Assembly: GCA_965237445.1 (NCBI GenBank)
Contig: OZ250142.1
Location: forward strand, 744,001 to 808,000
Direction: 5' to 3'
Length of the DNA stretch: 64,000 nucleotides
Source: G963668185 sp965237445
Lineage (GTDB): Bacteria; Chloroflexota; Dehalococcoidia; Lucifugimonadales; G963668185
Shown here: positions 51,952-60,446 of the stretch, one piece after another
Position numbering within the stretch: position 1 is the first letter of the stretch
Layout of the letters: every line of letters starts with the position of its first letter
Notes under the pieces: generated by a model
The model's database searches: none
What the model was told of the DNA's origin: nothing
What the model saw: only the letters and a program-made list of their open reading frames with translations
Translations under genes and position numbers: made by a program

Positions 51952-52893
51952 TTATCGTGTGCTGCGGGGCAGTCCGCCTCCCAGCACCTTCATATGGTCA
52001 AGGCCGATGCCGCAGCAGCCACCCACGATCTGAGCGCCGTCTTCCACCCAGGTCTTCGCTTCATCCAGGTAGTCCTCGGGCGAGATCATGTTCACAAACT
52101 GCCAGTTGGGCTGTTTCCATTCGCCGCAGTGCGGGTACACGCCAACATGGCCACCAACACTCTCCTGCAACTGTCGAATCGCTTCCCGAACGACGTCCAC
52201 CTGAGAGTGGAAGACCAGGAATACATCTCCGCCGGCCTCCTTGATCTCGGCCGCCGACTCACCGAATGTGCCGGTACCGTACCGCATTGGCGCATCAGCG
52301 GCCGCGAGCTGGGTACCCAACTCCAGGTCAGACGAGCCATCAACGGCCACGCAGCTCAGCGCCACCCAGACCGGGAGGCCGACTTTAGACGTTTCCTCGA
52401 TTGCTGCCTTGGTCAGCGGGCCATCGGCGCCAAGCATCTCCAGCAGGAACAGGTCTACGCCCGCTTCCGCTAGAACCTCAGCCTGGCGGGCGATGTTCGA
52501 GCGCATCTGCATCTTGTCCATCTCTTCCCAGTCGCCGAAAGCCGCAATCGAGCCCGCGATCCAAACAGGGCCGTTGCCAGCGGCGTCGCGGGCCTCCTGC
52601 GCGAGCTCGGCAGAGCGGCGGTTGAGGTCATCGCACTTGTGGCCCAGGCCGGCGCCGTCAAGAACGTCACGGCCGGAAGTGAACGTGTTCGTTGTGATGA
52701 TTTCCGCGCCCGCCCTGATGTAGTTCTCGTGAATCTCGCGAACGACATCCGGATGCGTCTCTGTAGCCATCGCGCACCACACCTGGTCGTGCGCCGAAAT
52801 GCCGAGCCGCTCGGTCTCTGAACCCGTGGCCCCGTCGAGGATGAGCACGTCGCCATTGTCTAGCCGTTTCGTCAGTTGCTGGTACTCAGGCAT
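51952..52893 (-). CDS. Homocysteine S-methyltransferase family protein, copy 1
   Basis: 313 aa zinc-dependent methyltransferase of the Hcy/BHMT fold. ILDGATGSETERLG at the N-terminus; Zn ligands: Cys in VALSCVAVDG and the pair in VGGCCGIGLDHM. NTFTSGRDVL and GVYPHCGEWKQP complete the barrel. The methyl donor (S-methylmethionine, betaine or other) cannot be told. About 60% similar by eye to the next gene; a tandem duplication. Confidence 0.88.
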   Translation of the reverse strand: MPEYQQLTKRLDNGDVLILDGATGSETERLGISAHDQVWCAMATETHPDVVREIHENYIRAGAEIITTNTFTSGRDVLDGAGLGHKCDDLNRRSAELAQEARDAAGNGPVWIAGSIAAFGDWEEMDKMQMRSNIARQAEVLAEAGVDLFLLEMLGADGPLTKAAIEETSKVGLPVWVALSCVAVDGSSDLELGTQLAAADAPMRYGTGTFGESAAEIKEAGGDVFLVFHSQVDVVREAIRQLQESVGGHVGVYPHCGEWKQPNWQFVNMISPEDYLDEAKTWVEDGAQIVGGCCGIGLDHMKVLGGGLPRSTR

Positions 52894-52948
52894 TACCGAC
52901 TCCTTGATGGTTGGCGCTTAGCGGGCGCCCTCTGACGCTCAATCAGGT

Positions 52949-53908
52949 TCAGTTTCGGGGAACGTTTCGCGGCAGGCCGTCCCTGAGCAGCTTCATGTGA
53001 TCGAGTCCGATGCCGCAGCAGCCGCCCACGATCTGTGCGCCGTCGCTGACCCAGGACTTCGCCTCTTCCAGGTAGTCCTCGGGGGAAATCATGTTTACGA
53101 ACTGCCAGTCGGGGGCCTTGAAATCGCCGCAGTGCGGGTAGATGCCTACAACACCGCCCACGCTCTCACGCAGTTGCCTGAGCCCCTCTCGCGCTATTTC
53201 GACCTGCGAGTGGAAGACGAAGAACACATCGCCGCCCGCCTCCGCTATCTCTGCCGCCGATTCCCCGAACGTGCCAGTCCCATAGCGTCTGCCCTGATTC
53301 CCTGTCCCCTGCCGGGAGCCCAGCGCTATCTCACCGGAGTCGTCTGCCATGCAACTTAGCGCCACCCAGATCGGCAGGCCCACTTTGCGGGACTCTTCAA
53401 TGGCGACTACGGACAACGGGCCGTCGCAGGCGAGCATCTCGAGGAGCAGCAGGTCCGCGCCCGACTCCGCCAGCACCTCGGCCTGGCGGCCGAAGCTTGC
53501 GCGCATCCGAGCCTCGCCGAGCCTCTCCAGCGCGCCAAGCGCAGAGATGGAGCCCGCTACCCAAACAGGGCCGTTGCCGGCCGCCTCTCGCGCCTCAAAC
53601 GCGAGCTCGGTGGAACGGCGGACCAGCTCGTCCGACTTGTCGCCCAAGCCGAAGTCACTGCCGCCGAAGTCCTCAAGGAACTGCCGGCCGGACGCGTACG
53701 TGTTGGTTGTGATGATCTCCGCGCCTGCCCGGATGTAGTTCTCGTGTATCGTGCGAACAACATCCGGGTGCGTCTCAGTGGCAAGGGCGCACCATGCTCC
53801 TTTGTGCATGTCAACGCCAAGCCGCTGAATCTCCGATCCGTTCGCGCCATCGAGAACGATCACGTCACCGTTCGCTAGCCTGTCCATGAGCTGCTGGTAC
53901 TCCGGCAT
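52949..53908 (-). CDS. Homocysteine S-methyltransferase family protein, copy 2
   Basis: 319 aa. Same architecture as its neighbour: VLDGANGSEIQRLGVD, VALSCMADDSG and VGGCCGIGLDHMK with intact zinc cysteines. 55 bp separate the two genes. Differences concentrate in residues 75-100 (insert FLEDFGGSDFGLGDKS) and 195-210, suggesting divergence of substrate after duplication. ATG 53908 follows AAGGAGG. Confidence 0.88.
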   Translation of the reverse strand: MPEYQQLMDRLANGDVIVLDGANGSEIQRLGVDMHKGAWCALATETHPDVVRTIHENYIRAGAEIITTNTYASGRQFLEDFGGSDFGLGDKSDELVRRSTELAFEAREAAGNGPVWVAGSISALGALERLGEARMRASFGRQAEVLAESGADLLLLEMLACDGPLSVVAIEESRKVGLPIWVALSCMADDSGEIALGSRQGTGNQGRRYGTGTFGESAAEIAEAGGDVFFVFHSQVEIAREGLRQLRESVGGVVGIYPHCGDFKAPDWQFVNMISPEDYLEEAKSWVSDGAQIVGGCCGIGLDHMKLLRDGLPRNVPRN

Positions 53909-53964
53909 GTCGGCCTCCTTCTTACCTCGATTATGTCTTGCGGGAGCTGCGCCAGGTACGTCCG

Positions 53965-55062
53965 TCAGGCGAGAACGCGCTCGAACACGTACCTGCCGAT
54001 GTCCCTGTTCTCAGTGAACTCGAACCCTTCAAAGTCGCCATTGTATGCGAAGATCGGCACGGCACGCTCATGCTCGGAGCCGTGCGAACGGAGTCGGGGC
54101 GGCAGCTCGACCTGAGCCGGATCGCCGAACACCGTGTCTTCATCGCCCGTTACCACGAGGTCGCCGATAAGCTCCGGATGAAGCCGGAAAGTCTCCGATG
54201 CCTCCTCCGCTCCCAGCACTCGCTGGACGCCCGGAATGTCCGACATCACCTTAGCCGCCTCGTCGACATCGCGAGCGGCGAGATGCACAAACATGCAGCC
54301 GCCGAGGTTGGCGTGGTGAACTACGTACCTGTCCTTGATGATGGGGACGGCAGCCGCGGTAATGCCGCGCTTCGCCAGGGCGCCCTCAAGGTCCACCATA
54401 CGGCTCTTGGGCTTCATGCCGTGGTCCGCCGTGAGGAGCAGCGTCACGTCCGGGTGGGCTTGCAGCAGCTCGCCTATTGCCTCGTCCAGCATGGCGATGT
54501 TCCGATGGGACTCCGGTTCGTCGGGCGCGAATGTGTGCATTGGGTAGTCGGTTGTGGAGATGTACACGATGCCGGCGTCGACGCGGGACATAATGAACGT
54601 AGCGGCGCTTATCGACCACACGTTGACCTCCAGCGAGTACACGGGAGGCGCGGGCCCGACCGCTTCCACGATCCAGTCCGGCGGGCGCTCGGACGATACG
54701 CTGGTCGTCACGGACCGGGACAGCAGGGTCCGCAGCTTGTCCTTAGACGTAACCATCACGGTCTCGACGCCCTGCCGGGAGGCAACTTCGAACATGGTCT
54801 CGGCAAGTATGTACTCTTCCGACTCCACGTACGTCTCCTGGCCGGTGTCCCGATTCAGGCGATAGTTTGAGCAGATGCCGTGCGCCGAAGGGTACTGCGC
54901 AGTGAGTATGGAGACGTTGTTTACGTTGGTCACCGAGGGCATCATCGACCGGCCAACGGTGTAGACGCCTTCTCGGCGCAGGCGCCGCAGGTTGGGCGCT
55001 TCGCAGGCTTCCAGATACTCGGGATCGAGTCCGTCGACGCAGATGAGGACTGTTGTCGCCAT
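53965..55062 (-). CDS. Alkaline-phosphatase-fold hydrolase resembling phosphonoacetate hydrolase
   Basis: 365 aa. Metal and nucleophile motifs: ICVDGLDPEYL, MPSVTNVNNVSILTAQYPSAHGICSNY (nucleophile Thr, similar to the PSFTNPNNLSI...HGICGN of PhnA), TTDYPMHTFAPDE, LTADHGMKPKS and the final His in RSHGSEHERAVP. It would cleave the C-P bond of phosphonoacetate or a related phosphoester/phosphonate; the wider type I phosphodiesterase family shares the fold. Upstream of the homocysteine methyltransferase pair and 11 bp from pntB, all on one strand. Confidence 0.8.
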   Translation of the reverse strand: MATTVLICVDGLDPEYLEACEAPNLRRLRREGVYTVGRSMMPSVTNVNNVSILTAQYPSAHGICSNYRLNRDTGQETYVESEEYILAETMFEVASRQGVETVMVTSKDKLRTLLSRSVTTSVSSERPPDWIVEAVGPAPPVYSLEVNVWSISAATFIMSRVDAGIVYISTTDYPMHTFAPDEPESHRNIAMLDEAIGELLQAHPDVTLLLTADHGMKPKSRMVDLEGALAKRGITAAAVPIIKDRYVVHHANLGGCMFVHLAARDVDEAAKVMSDIPGVQRVLGAEEASETFRLHPELIGDLVVTGDEDTVFGDPAQVELPPRLRSHGSEHERAVPIFAYNGDFEGFEFTENRDIGRYVFERVLA

Positions 55063-55073
55063 TCGTTTGCTCC

Positions 55074-56471
55074 TTAGGCGCGTCCGACTTCGGCGGCCAG
55101 CGTGGTACAGGCCTGGCGGGCGTCCGCGAACAGCATCAGTGTGTTGTCGGCCGCGAAAAGCGGGTTGGGGATGCCGGCAAAGCCGGGGCTCAGGCTGCGC
55201 TTGATGACGACGACGGTAGTCGCCTGATCGACGTCCAAGATCGGCATACCGGCGATGGGGATCGAAGGGTCAGAGGCCCTGGCCATCGGGTTCACAACGT
55301 CGTTCGCGCCAATCACGAGAACAACGTCCGTCTGCCTGAAGAGCGGGTTGACCTCGTCCATCTCCTTTAGCTTCTCGTACGGAATGTTGGCCTCCGCCAG
55401 GAGGACGTTCATGTGCCCGGGCATTCTTCCGGCGACGGCGTGAATGCCAAACTCTACGATCACACCCCTGTCTTCAAGCTTGGTCATCAGGTCCTGGACG
55501 GCGAACTGGGCCTGTGCCGTCGCCATGCCATAGCCTGGAACGATGACCACCCGACGGGCGTTCTCCATTAGAAGGGCCACCTCTTCGGCGGTAGTGGACT
55601 TAACCTTCCCCGCGTATATGTCTTCATCCGCGGCCGCGCCGCCTACCACTACGCCCACGCCTCCGAACAACACGTTAGGGAGCGAGCGGTTCATTGCCCT
55701 GCACATCAGCGTGGTGAGGATGAAGCCGGCCGCGCCGACAAGAGTGCCGGCGGTGATGAGGACGGTGTTCTGTACGACGAAGCCGTGGGCAGCCGCGCCG
55801 AGGCCGGCGTACGAGTTCAGCACGGAGATGACCACCGGCATGTCCGCGCCGCCAATCGGCAGCACCAGGAAGATACCAAGGACGCAGGCGGTGCCCATCA
55901 TTGCCCAGTACAGCCAGGCGGTCTCCGGCTCCATGAGGAACCACACTCCGAAGGCGATGCTGGTGGCGAACAACAGGGCACTCAACACGTGCCTCAGGGG
56001 CAGCAGGACCGGGCGCTCGCTGATCAGGCCCTGGAGCTTGGCGAAGGCGATCGCGCTGCCGAGCAATGTCACGCCGCCGATAATGCCGGATGCGAAGGCC
56101 GGAATGGTGAAGTCCACGGCCAGGCCGTAGTGGGGCGCGACCAGTTCTTCGTGGAGTGCGGCACCCACGGCGATGCCGGAAGCGCCTCCTCCGAAACCGT
56201 TTAGTACGGCCACCAACTGCGGCATCGCAGTAACGGGCACGCGGTACGTGCCGACAACGCCGACGAGGGCACCCGACACAAGGCCCGCGATCACGATCTC
56301 GAAGCTGACAATGCGGTTGTCGAACAGCGTCACCACTATGGCGATCAACATCGCGAGGGCGGCAAACTGGTTGCCCCGGACGGCCGTCCGGGGATGCGAC
56401 AGCATCTTCAACCCGAGGATGAAGAGGACCGCGGGGATCAGGTACAGCAGTTGTGTCGTTGGTAAGGACAC
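55074..56471 (-). CDS. pntB: NAD(P)+ transhydrogenase, beta subunit
   Basis: 465 aa. N-terminal two thirds: about nine membrane helices of domain II (LYLIPAVLFILGLKML ...). C-terminal NADP(H)-binding domain III: VVIVPGYGMATAQAQFAVQDL, GIHAVAGRMPGHMNVLLAEA, GANDVVNPMAR and the end YAAVENPLF-like AGIPNPLFAADNTLMLFADA. Uses the proton gradient to reduce NADP+ with NADH. Completes the three-subunit enzyme with the two genes upstream. Confidence 0.96.
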   Translation of the reverse strand: MSLPTTQLLYLIPAVLFILGLKMLSHPRTAVRGNQFAALAMLIAIVVTLFDNRIVSFEIVIAGLVSGALVGVVGTYRVPVTAMPQLVAVLNGFGGGASGIAVGAALHEELVAPHYGLAVDFTIPAFASGIIGGVTLLGSAIAFAKLQGLISERPVLLPLRHVLSALLFATSIAFGVWFLMEPETAWLYWAMMGTACVLGIFLVLPIGGADMPVVISVLNSYAGLGAAAHGFVVQNTVLITAGTLVGAAGFILTTLMCRAMNRSLPNVLFGGVGVVVGGAAADEDIYAGKVKSTTAEEVALLMENARRVVIVPGYGMATAQAQFAVQDLMTKLEDRGVIVEFGIHAVAGRMPGHMNVLLAEANIPYEKLKEMDEVNPLFRQTDVVLVIGANDVVNPMARASDPSIPIAGMPILDVDQATTVVVIKRSLSPGFAGIPNPLFAADNTLMLFADARQACTTLAAEVGRA

Positions 56472-56478
56472 TTCGCTG

Positions 56479-56754
56479 CTACCTCCGGAACAAACCGAGC
56501 ATTCGGTGCGTCTGCACGAAGCCGCCTACGACGTTAATCGTGGCCAGGAACACCGCCAGGAACCCCAGCACGGTGGTAAGCGTGCTCAGCTGCGCGCCCG
56601 CCGTGATCAGCGTTCCAACGAGTGTGATGCCGGAGATGGCGTTGGCGCCGGACATGAGCGGCGTGTGCAGCAGGGCCGGCACCTTGGAGATGACCTCGAA
56701 CCCGACGAAAATCGCCAGAATGAATATGGTCAGAGAGGGAACGAATTCCTCCAT
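56479..56754 (-). CDS. pntAB: NAD(P)+ transhydrogenase, alpha subunit part 2
   Basis: 91 aa with three membrane helices (VPSLTIFILAIFVGFEVI; PLMSGANAISGITLVGTLI; VLGFLAVFLATINVVGGF), the small membrane part of split-alpha transhydrogenases. HTPLMSGANAISGI is the conserved proton-path region. 7 bp before pntB. Confidence 0.93.
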   Translation of the reverse strand: MEEFVPSLTIFILAIFVGFEVISKVPALLHTPLMSGANAISGITLVGTLITAGAQLSTLTTVLGFLAVFLATINVVGGFVQTHRMLGLFRR

Positions 56755-56776
56755 CAGGCAACTCCCCTTACGCTAC

Positions 56777-57943
56777 TCAAGACCCCAGTGCAGGAAGCGA
56801 CAGAAGCTCCCTTACACGTGGATTGACAACCTCGCCCTCGTGCGTGAGCAGGGTGTCGCGCACAACGGCGTCGTCCATATCAAGCCGTAACTCACCGTCC
56901 CGAACGATCAACTTTAAGAAAGCGGCGATGTTTCTCGCGTACATCTGGCTAGCGTGATACGGCACGCTGGAGGGCAGGTTCACAGGACCCAAGATCTTCA
57001 CTCCGGCGACCGTCACGTCCTCCCCGGGCTGCGTCAACTCGCAGTTCCCGCCCGTCTCCGCCGCAAGGTCCACAATGACCGAGCCGGGGCGCATTTCGCG
57101 CACCATCTGCTCGCTCACCAGGACCGGGGCGCGCCTTCCGGGCACCGCGGCCGTGGTTATGACCACGTTACTGTCCGAGACTGCGCGCATCATGAGTTCG
57201 CGCTGGCGCTCGTAGTAGGCCTCGTCCATGGCGCGAGCGTAGCCGCTCTCGCCCTCGGACTCCGTTCGTTCCTGCTCGACCTCGAGGAAGCGGGCCCCCA
57301 GGCTCTCCACCTGCTCCTTCACCTCGGGACGAACATCGTACGCCCGCACGACCGCTCCCAGGCGCCGCGCAGTGGCGATTGCCTGCAGGCCCGCGACACC
57401 TGCGCCCAACACGAGCACGTGGGACGGGGTGATCGTGCCCGCCGGTGTCATCATCATCGGGTAGATCCTGTTTGAGGCAGCGGCGGCCATGACCACGGAC
57501 TTGTACCCGGCTATCGTCGCCTGGGAGGTGAGCGCGTCCATCGGCTGCGCACGGCTGATGCGGGGAATCAGCTCCATCGCGAACGCGGTAACGCCTCGCT
57601 CCGAGAGCATCGCCGCGTTCCCGGGTTTGCCCAGCGGGTCCAGCAGGCCTACGAGCACGAGGCCAGGGCGCAACAGCTCCAGGTCCGATGAGTTCTGGCC
57701 GCCCTCGGCCGCGAGCGGGGTTACCTGCGCAATGACAGCGGCGGTCTCAAAGAGCTCCGATCTGCTGGAGGAAACGGCCGCGCCTTGCGACTCGTATTCG
57801 GCGTCCTCAAACCCGGCCCGCTTTCCGGCGCCACTCTCGACGACGGCCTCGGCTCCGATTCCCTCGAGGGCCGGCACGACCGACGGCACGAGCGCGACAC
57901 GCCGCTCACCCGGGAGCGCCTCCAGGGGCGCCGCGACCTTCAT
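56777..57943 (-). CDS. pntAA: NAD(P)+ transhydrogenase, alpha subunit part 1
   Basis: 388 aa NAD(H)-binding domain I, related to alanine dehydrogenase. PGERRVALVPSVVPAL, VLVLGAGVAGLQAIATARRLGAVVRAYDVRPEVKEQVESLGARFLE (Rossmann), and VITTAAVPGRRAPVLVSEQMVREMRPGSVIVDLAAETGGNCE are diagnostic. First gene of pntAA-pntAB-pntB. ATG 57943. As an NADPH source it couples with the Rex-sensed NADH pool. Confidence 0.95.
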   Translation of the reverse strand: MKVAAPLEALPGERRVALVPSVVPALEGIGAEAVVESGAGKRAGFEDAEYESQGAAVSSSRSELFETAAVIAQVTPLAAEGGQNSSDLELLRPGLVLVGLLDPLGKPGNAAMLSERGVTAFAMELIPRISRAQPMDALTSQATIAGYKSVVMAAAASNRIYPMMMTPAGTITPSHVLVLGAGVAGLQAIATARRLGAVVRAYDVRPEVKEQVESLGARFLEVEQERTESEGESGYARAMDEAYYERQRELMMRAVSDSNVVITTAAVPGRRAPVLVSEQMVREMRPGSVIVDLAAETGGNCELTQPGEDVTVAGVKILGPVNLPSSVPYHASQMYARNIAAFLKLIVRDGELRLDMDDAVVRDTLLTHEGEVVNPRVRELLSLPALGS

Positions 57944-58171
57944 CCGAACTCCTCAAAACCGCAGTTTGCATAAACGCCGCGGCACGCCGGGAATGGGCTC
58001 GAAAATCGCTGCCCACCGGACCCGGCGCAGCCTGCGGCGTTGTTAGTTCGACAGTTCACATAAGGTACGTGCTTGGACACCGGATTTCAACGGATTTCGG
58101 CGTGGGGCAGGGCCAATCAAAGAGACGCACCCGGATGTGACGTGCCTGTTAGGACGATGCCAGCCGACTCG

Positions 58172-58193
58172 GGATTCCGCACTTGCGGAATCC
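58172..58193. repeat. Palindromic repeat upstream of pntAA
   Basis: GGATTCCGC-ACTT-GCGGAATCC, 9-bp stem, between pntAA and the dapA fragment. Related in style to the palindrome in the atpF-atpH spacer (GGATTCCCGC...), so probably another member of a dispersed hairpin family. The remaining bases 57944-58228 show no gene. Confidence 0.6.
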
Positions 58194-58228
58194 TCGACTT
58201 GGACTATAAGTGACGGTGAGACTAACCC

Positions 58229-58368
58229 TTACGCAACGGAGAAAGTGTCCGGCAGATCGATGTCATAGGTGTCCATGACGGCTTCGATCTGAGCCGCAGT
58301 GGCCTCGTCAGGAGGAACGAGGGGAAGCCTGGGTTTCCCGACCTCGTATCCAGTCCTTGCGGCCGTGT
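58229..58368 (-). pseudogene. Fragment of a dapA 3' end
   Basis: Reads GYEVGKPRLPLVPPDEATAA followed by QIEAVMDTYDIDLPDTFSVA and a stop on the minus strand; the intact dapA at 59541 ends GYDVGNPRLPLVPPDEATAA ... DLPDPSSVG. About 45 codons of the C-terminus are left, roughly 85% identical in DNA by eye. The upstream part is missing. Confidence 0.85.
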
Positions 58369-58491
58369 GGTCAATCTCCACAGCTTTGGATGGAGACTAC
58401 TATTTCAGTCTACTTGCACAAAGTGGCGACGCGACCTAGGAAGAGAGGCCATCCGTCTGTCGAGCGTCAGAGTCTCCAGTCCCACGCACTG

Positions 58492-58938
58492 TCAAGAAGT
58501 GCTGTCAATAACGACTCGGCCTGTCTTCCCCTCGTACGTAAACGTGACGTGATGGAGAAACGCCCTCCCGATCAATGCATAGTAGGGCTGATTGGACTCT
58601 ATGAGAGGCAGCCCTGCAAATATCCCCGGGAATATCCAATTCATTGCGGGAATGTATATCTGAGCGGCGTAGAAATCAGTCTCCACCGGCCCATGTACTC
58701 CGGTTACAGATCTACGGTCTACCACCGGGAGTTGCAGCCTCTTTGCTAGGGAGCCATCAATGCAGTTTGAGAGAGCGCCGGTATCTACGAGTGCCGGCAG
58801 GTTAACCGGCGGAATGTTTGGATACGAAGGTGTTTCCGGTCTGTAGGAAGAGTCAAATCCGATTCTAACGTATAGGATTGGCCCCCACTGGTACAGTGCC
58901 GCCGGATTGTCCTCAAAGCCAACTTCAACTCTCGGCAC
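58492..58938 (-). CDS. Retropepsin-like aspartic protease family protein
   Basis: 148 aa single-domain clan AA protease. LPALVDTGALSNCIDGSLAKRL has the catalytic DTGA (near residue 52) and YALIGRAFL the hydrophobic-Gly motif; such proteins act as homodimers. No signal peptide. ATG 58938 lies inside the preceding small gene (14-bp overlap), so the two are co-expressed. Substrate unknown. Confidence 0.78.
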   Translation of the reverse strand: MPRVEVGFEDNPAALYQWGPILYVRIGFDSSYRPETPSYPNIPPVNLPALVDTGALSNCIDGSLAKRLQLPVVDRRSVTGVHGPVETDFYAAQIYIPAMNWIFPGIFAGLPLIESNQPYYALIGRAFLHHVTFTYEGKTGRVVIDSTS

Positions 58939-59173
58939 GCATCCCTCCGAAAAGCGCAGAAACCGGCAGGCTCTCGGGGGGCGCCCCTACATGCCTGATC
59001 AAATACGGCCCTCGACCGAAACGCTCGATGGCGAATTGGATGCACTCTTCAGGGTTGTCATAATGACAGGCGACCTTACCGTGGCGCACAACCACCCACT
59101 CGTTGAAGTATTGCTCTTCAATGTCTGCGCGCATCTCGTCGTAAGCAAGAATCTCCTGTTCGAGAGTCGACAT
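58925..59173 (-). CDS. DUF5678-like small protein, partner of the protease
   Basis: 82 aa. LAYDEMRADIEEQYFNEWVVVRHGKVACHYDNPEECIQFAIERFGRGPYLIRHVG follows the DUF5678 pattern (W.vi..g.lvg.fds.eEA...A...fG...flir.i). ATG 59173 has GAGGAGG six bases upstream. Pairs of this type of protein with a retropepsin-like gene recur in bacteria, which supports a functional unit; mechanism unknown. Confidence 0.68.
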   Translation of the reverse strand: MSTLEQEILAYDEMRADIEEQYFNEWVVVRHGKVACHYDNPEECIQFAIERFGRGPYLIRHVGAPPESLPVSALFGGMRAES

Positions 59174-59229
59174 GGCGCTCCTCCTCTTCGCGTAGCCTTG
59201 CATTCGGGCGCGATGAGCCCAGTACACTT

Positions 59230-59518
59230 AGAGCATAGCAGGCTGACGTGTATCGGGCAGCAGACCAGCGCGGGAGTAGTCGTCAGTAGACCGGCCCATA
59301 ACAACCTTACAAGCGCTGACGTGTCAATCCCGATATGCGCTGGGCTCGTAACCCTCTTCTCGGAACTTGCGGATGTCGAATCGCGGGGTTCCGGGCCTGA
59401 TCTTGTCCCGCAGACCACCCAAAAGGGCAAGGTCTTTACGCTTAGGGCGTAGCACGAATCTGGCTGCGCCTTCGATGATCTCCAGCCGATCTCTAGGCCC
59501 TACTTCACTCTCGTACAA
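59230..59518 (-). pseudogene. Degraded VapBC-type toxin-antitoxin remnant
   Basis: Minus-strand VGPRDRLEIIEGAARFVLRP, then RKDLALLGGLRDKIRPGTPRFDIRKFREEGY and a stop (59324), looks like an AbrB/VapB antitoxin lacking the middle of its DNA-binding domain (VGPRG...PG-DRLE). Overlapping its end, another frame reads IGIDTSALVRLL, the first strand of a PIN toxin, and then loses similarity. No intact start for either. Confidence 0.4.
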
Positions 59519-59540
59519 GGTATGCTTCCGGGTGGCGCAC

Positions 59541-60446
59541 CTACCCCACAGAACTGGGGTCCGGCAGGTCGATGTCGTAGGTGTCCATGACGGCTTCGAT
59601 CTGGGCTGCGGTGGCCTCGTCAGGTGGAACGAGGGGCAGCCTGGGATTGCCGACGTCGTATCCGGCCCTGGCGACCATGTGCCGCACGGGTATGGGGTTA
59701 GACCAGATGAAGCCGATCTTGAACATCTCAAGTAGACGCCTGTGCTCGGCAGCGGCGTTCTCTATTTCGCCCTCCAGGATCATGCCCATCATGGCCTTGA
59801 TCTGGTTGCCCACCACGTGGGACAGGACGCTCACCACGCCATAGCCGCCCAGGGACATGATGTACAGCGTCTCGTTGTCGTTTCCGCTCCACACCCTGAA
59901 GTCGTCGCCTGCGTCGCGGATGATCCGCGTGATCTGGTCCAGGTCGCTGCCAGCCTCCTTGACGCCCACTATGTTGTCGACTTCGCTGAGCCTGACGGTT
60001 GTGGCATGGTCCATGTTGAGGCTGGTCCTGCTCGTCACGTTGTACAGGACGCAGGGTATGTTCACCGACTCGGCGATGGTCCTGAAGTGCTGGTACAGGC
60101 CCTCCTGGGGAGGCTTGTTGTAGTAGGGAACGACAAGCAGCAAGGCATCAACGCCGGCCTTCTCCGCCTCGCGGCTCAGCTCCACGCTCTCGGCAGTGCT
60201 GTAGTTGCCGGTGCCGCCCACCACGGCCGCGCCATCGCCGATGGCGTCCTTGACCTCGGAGAACAGCTTGAGCTTCTCTTCTACCGACAGCGTCGGCGAC
60301 TCCCCGGTGGTCCCGCTGACGACGAGGCCATCGCTGCCTGAGGCGATTAGCCCCTTGGCAAGCCGGCGCGCCTCACCGTAGTTCACGCCCCCGTTTTCGT
60401 CGAACGGGGTGAGCATTGCGGTAATCAGGCGTCCGATCTCTGCCAT
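59541..60446 (-). CDS. dapA: 4-hydroxy-tetrahydrodipicolinate synthase
   Basis: 301 aa TIM-barrel aldolase condensing pyruvate with aspartate semialdehyde. GRLITAMLTPFDENGGVNYGE, SGTTGESPTLSVEEK, Tyr in VPYYNKPPQEGLYQHF and Schiff-base Lys in NIVGVKEAGSDL. ATG 60446 has AGGAGG; the frame is open to 60632 within asd. Start overlaps the end of asd by 22 bp. Last gene of pnp-dapB-asd-dapA. The 3' end is duplicated at 58229. Confidence 0.96.
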   Translation of the reverse strand: MAEIGRLITAMLTPFDENGGVNYGEARRLAKGLIASGSDGLVVSGTTGESPTLSVEEKLKLFSEVKDAIGDGAAVVGGTGNYSTAESVELSREAEKAGVDALLLVVPYYNKPPQEGLYQHFRTIAESVNIPCVLYNVTSRTSLNMDHATTVRLSEVDNIVGVKEAGSDLDQITRIIRDAGDDFRVWSGNDNETLYIMSLGGYGVVSVLSHVVGNQIKAMMGMILEGEIENAAAEHRRLLEMFKIGFIWSNPIPVRHMVARAGYDVGNPRLPLVPPDEATAAQIEAVMDTYDIDLPDPSSVG

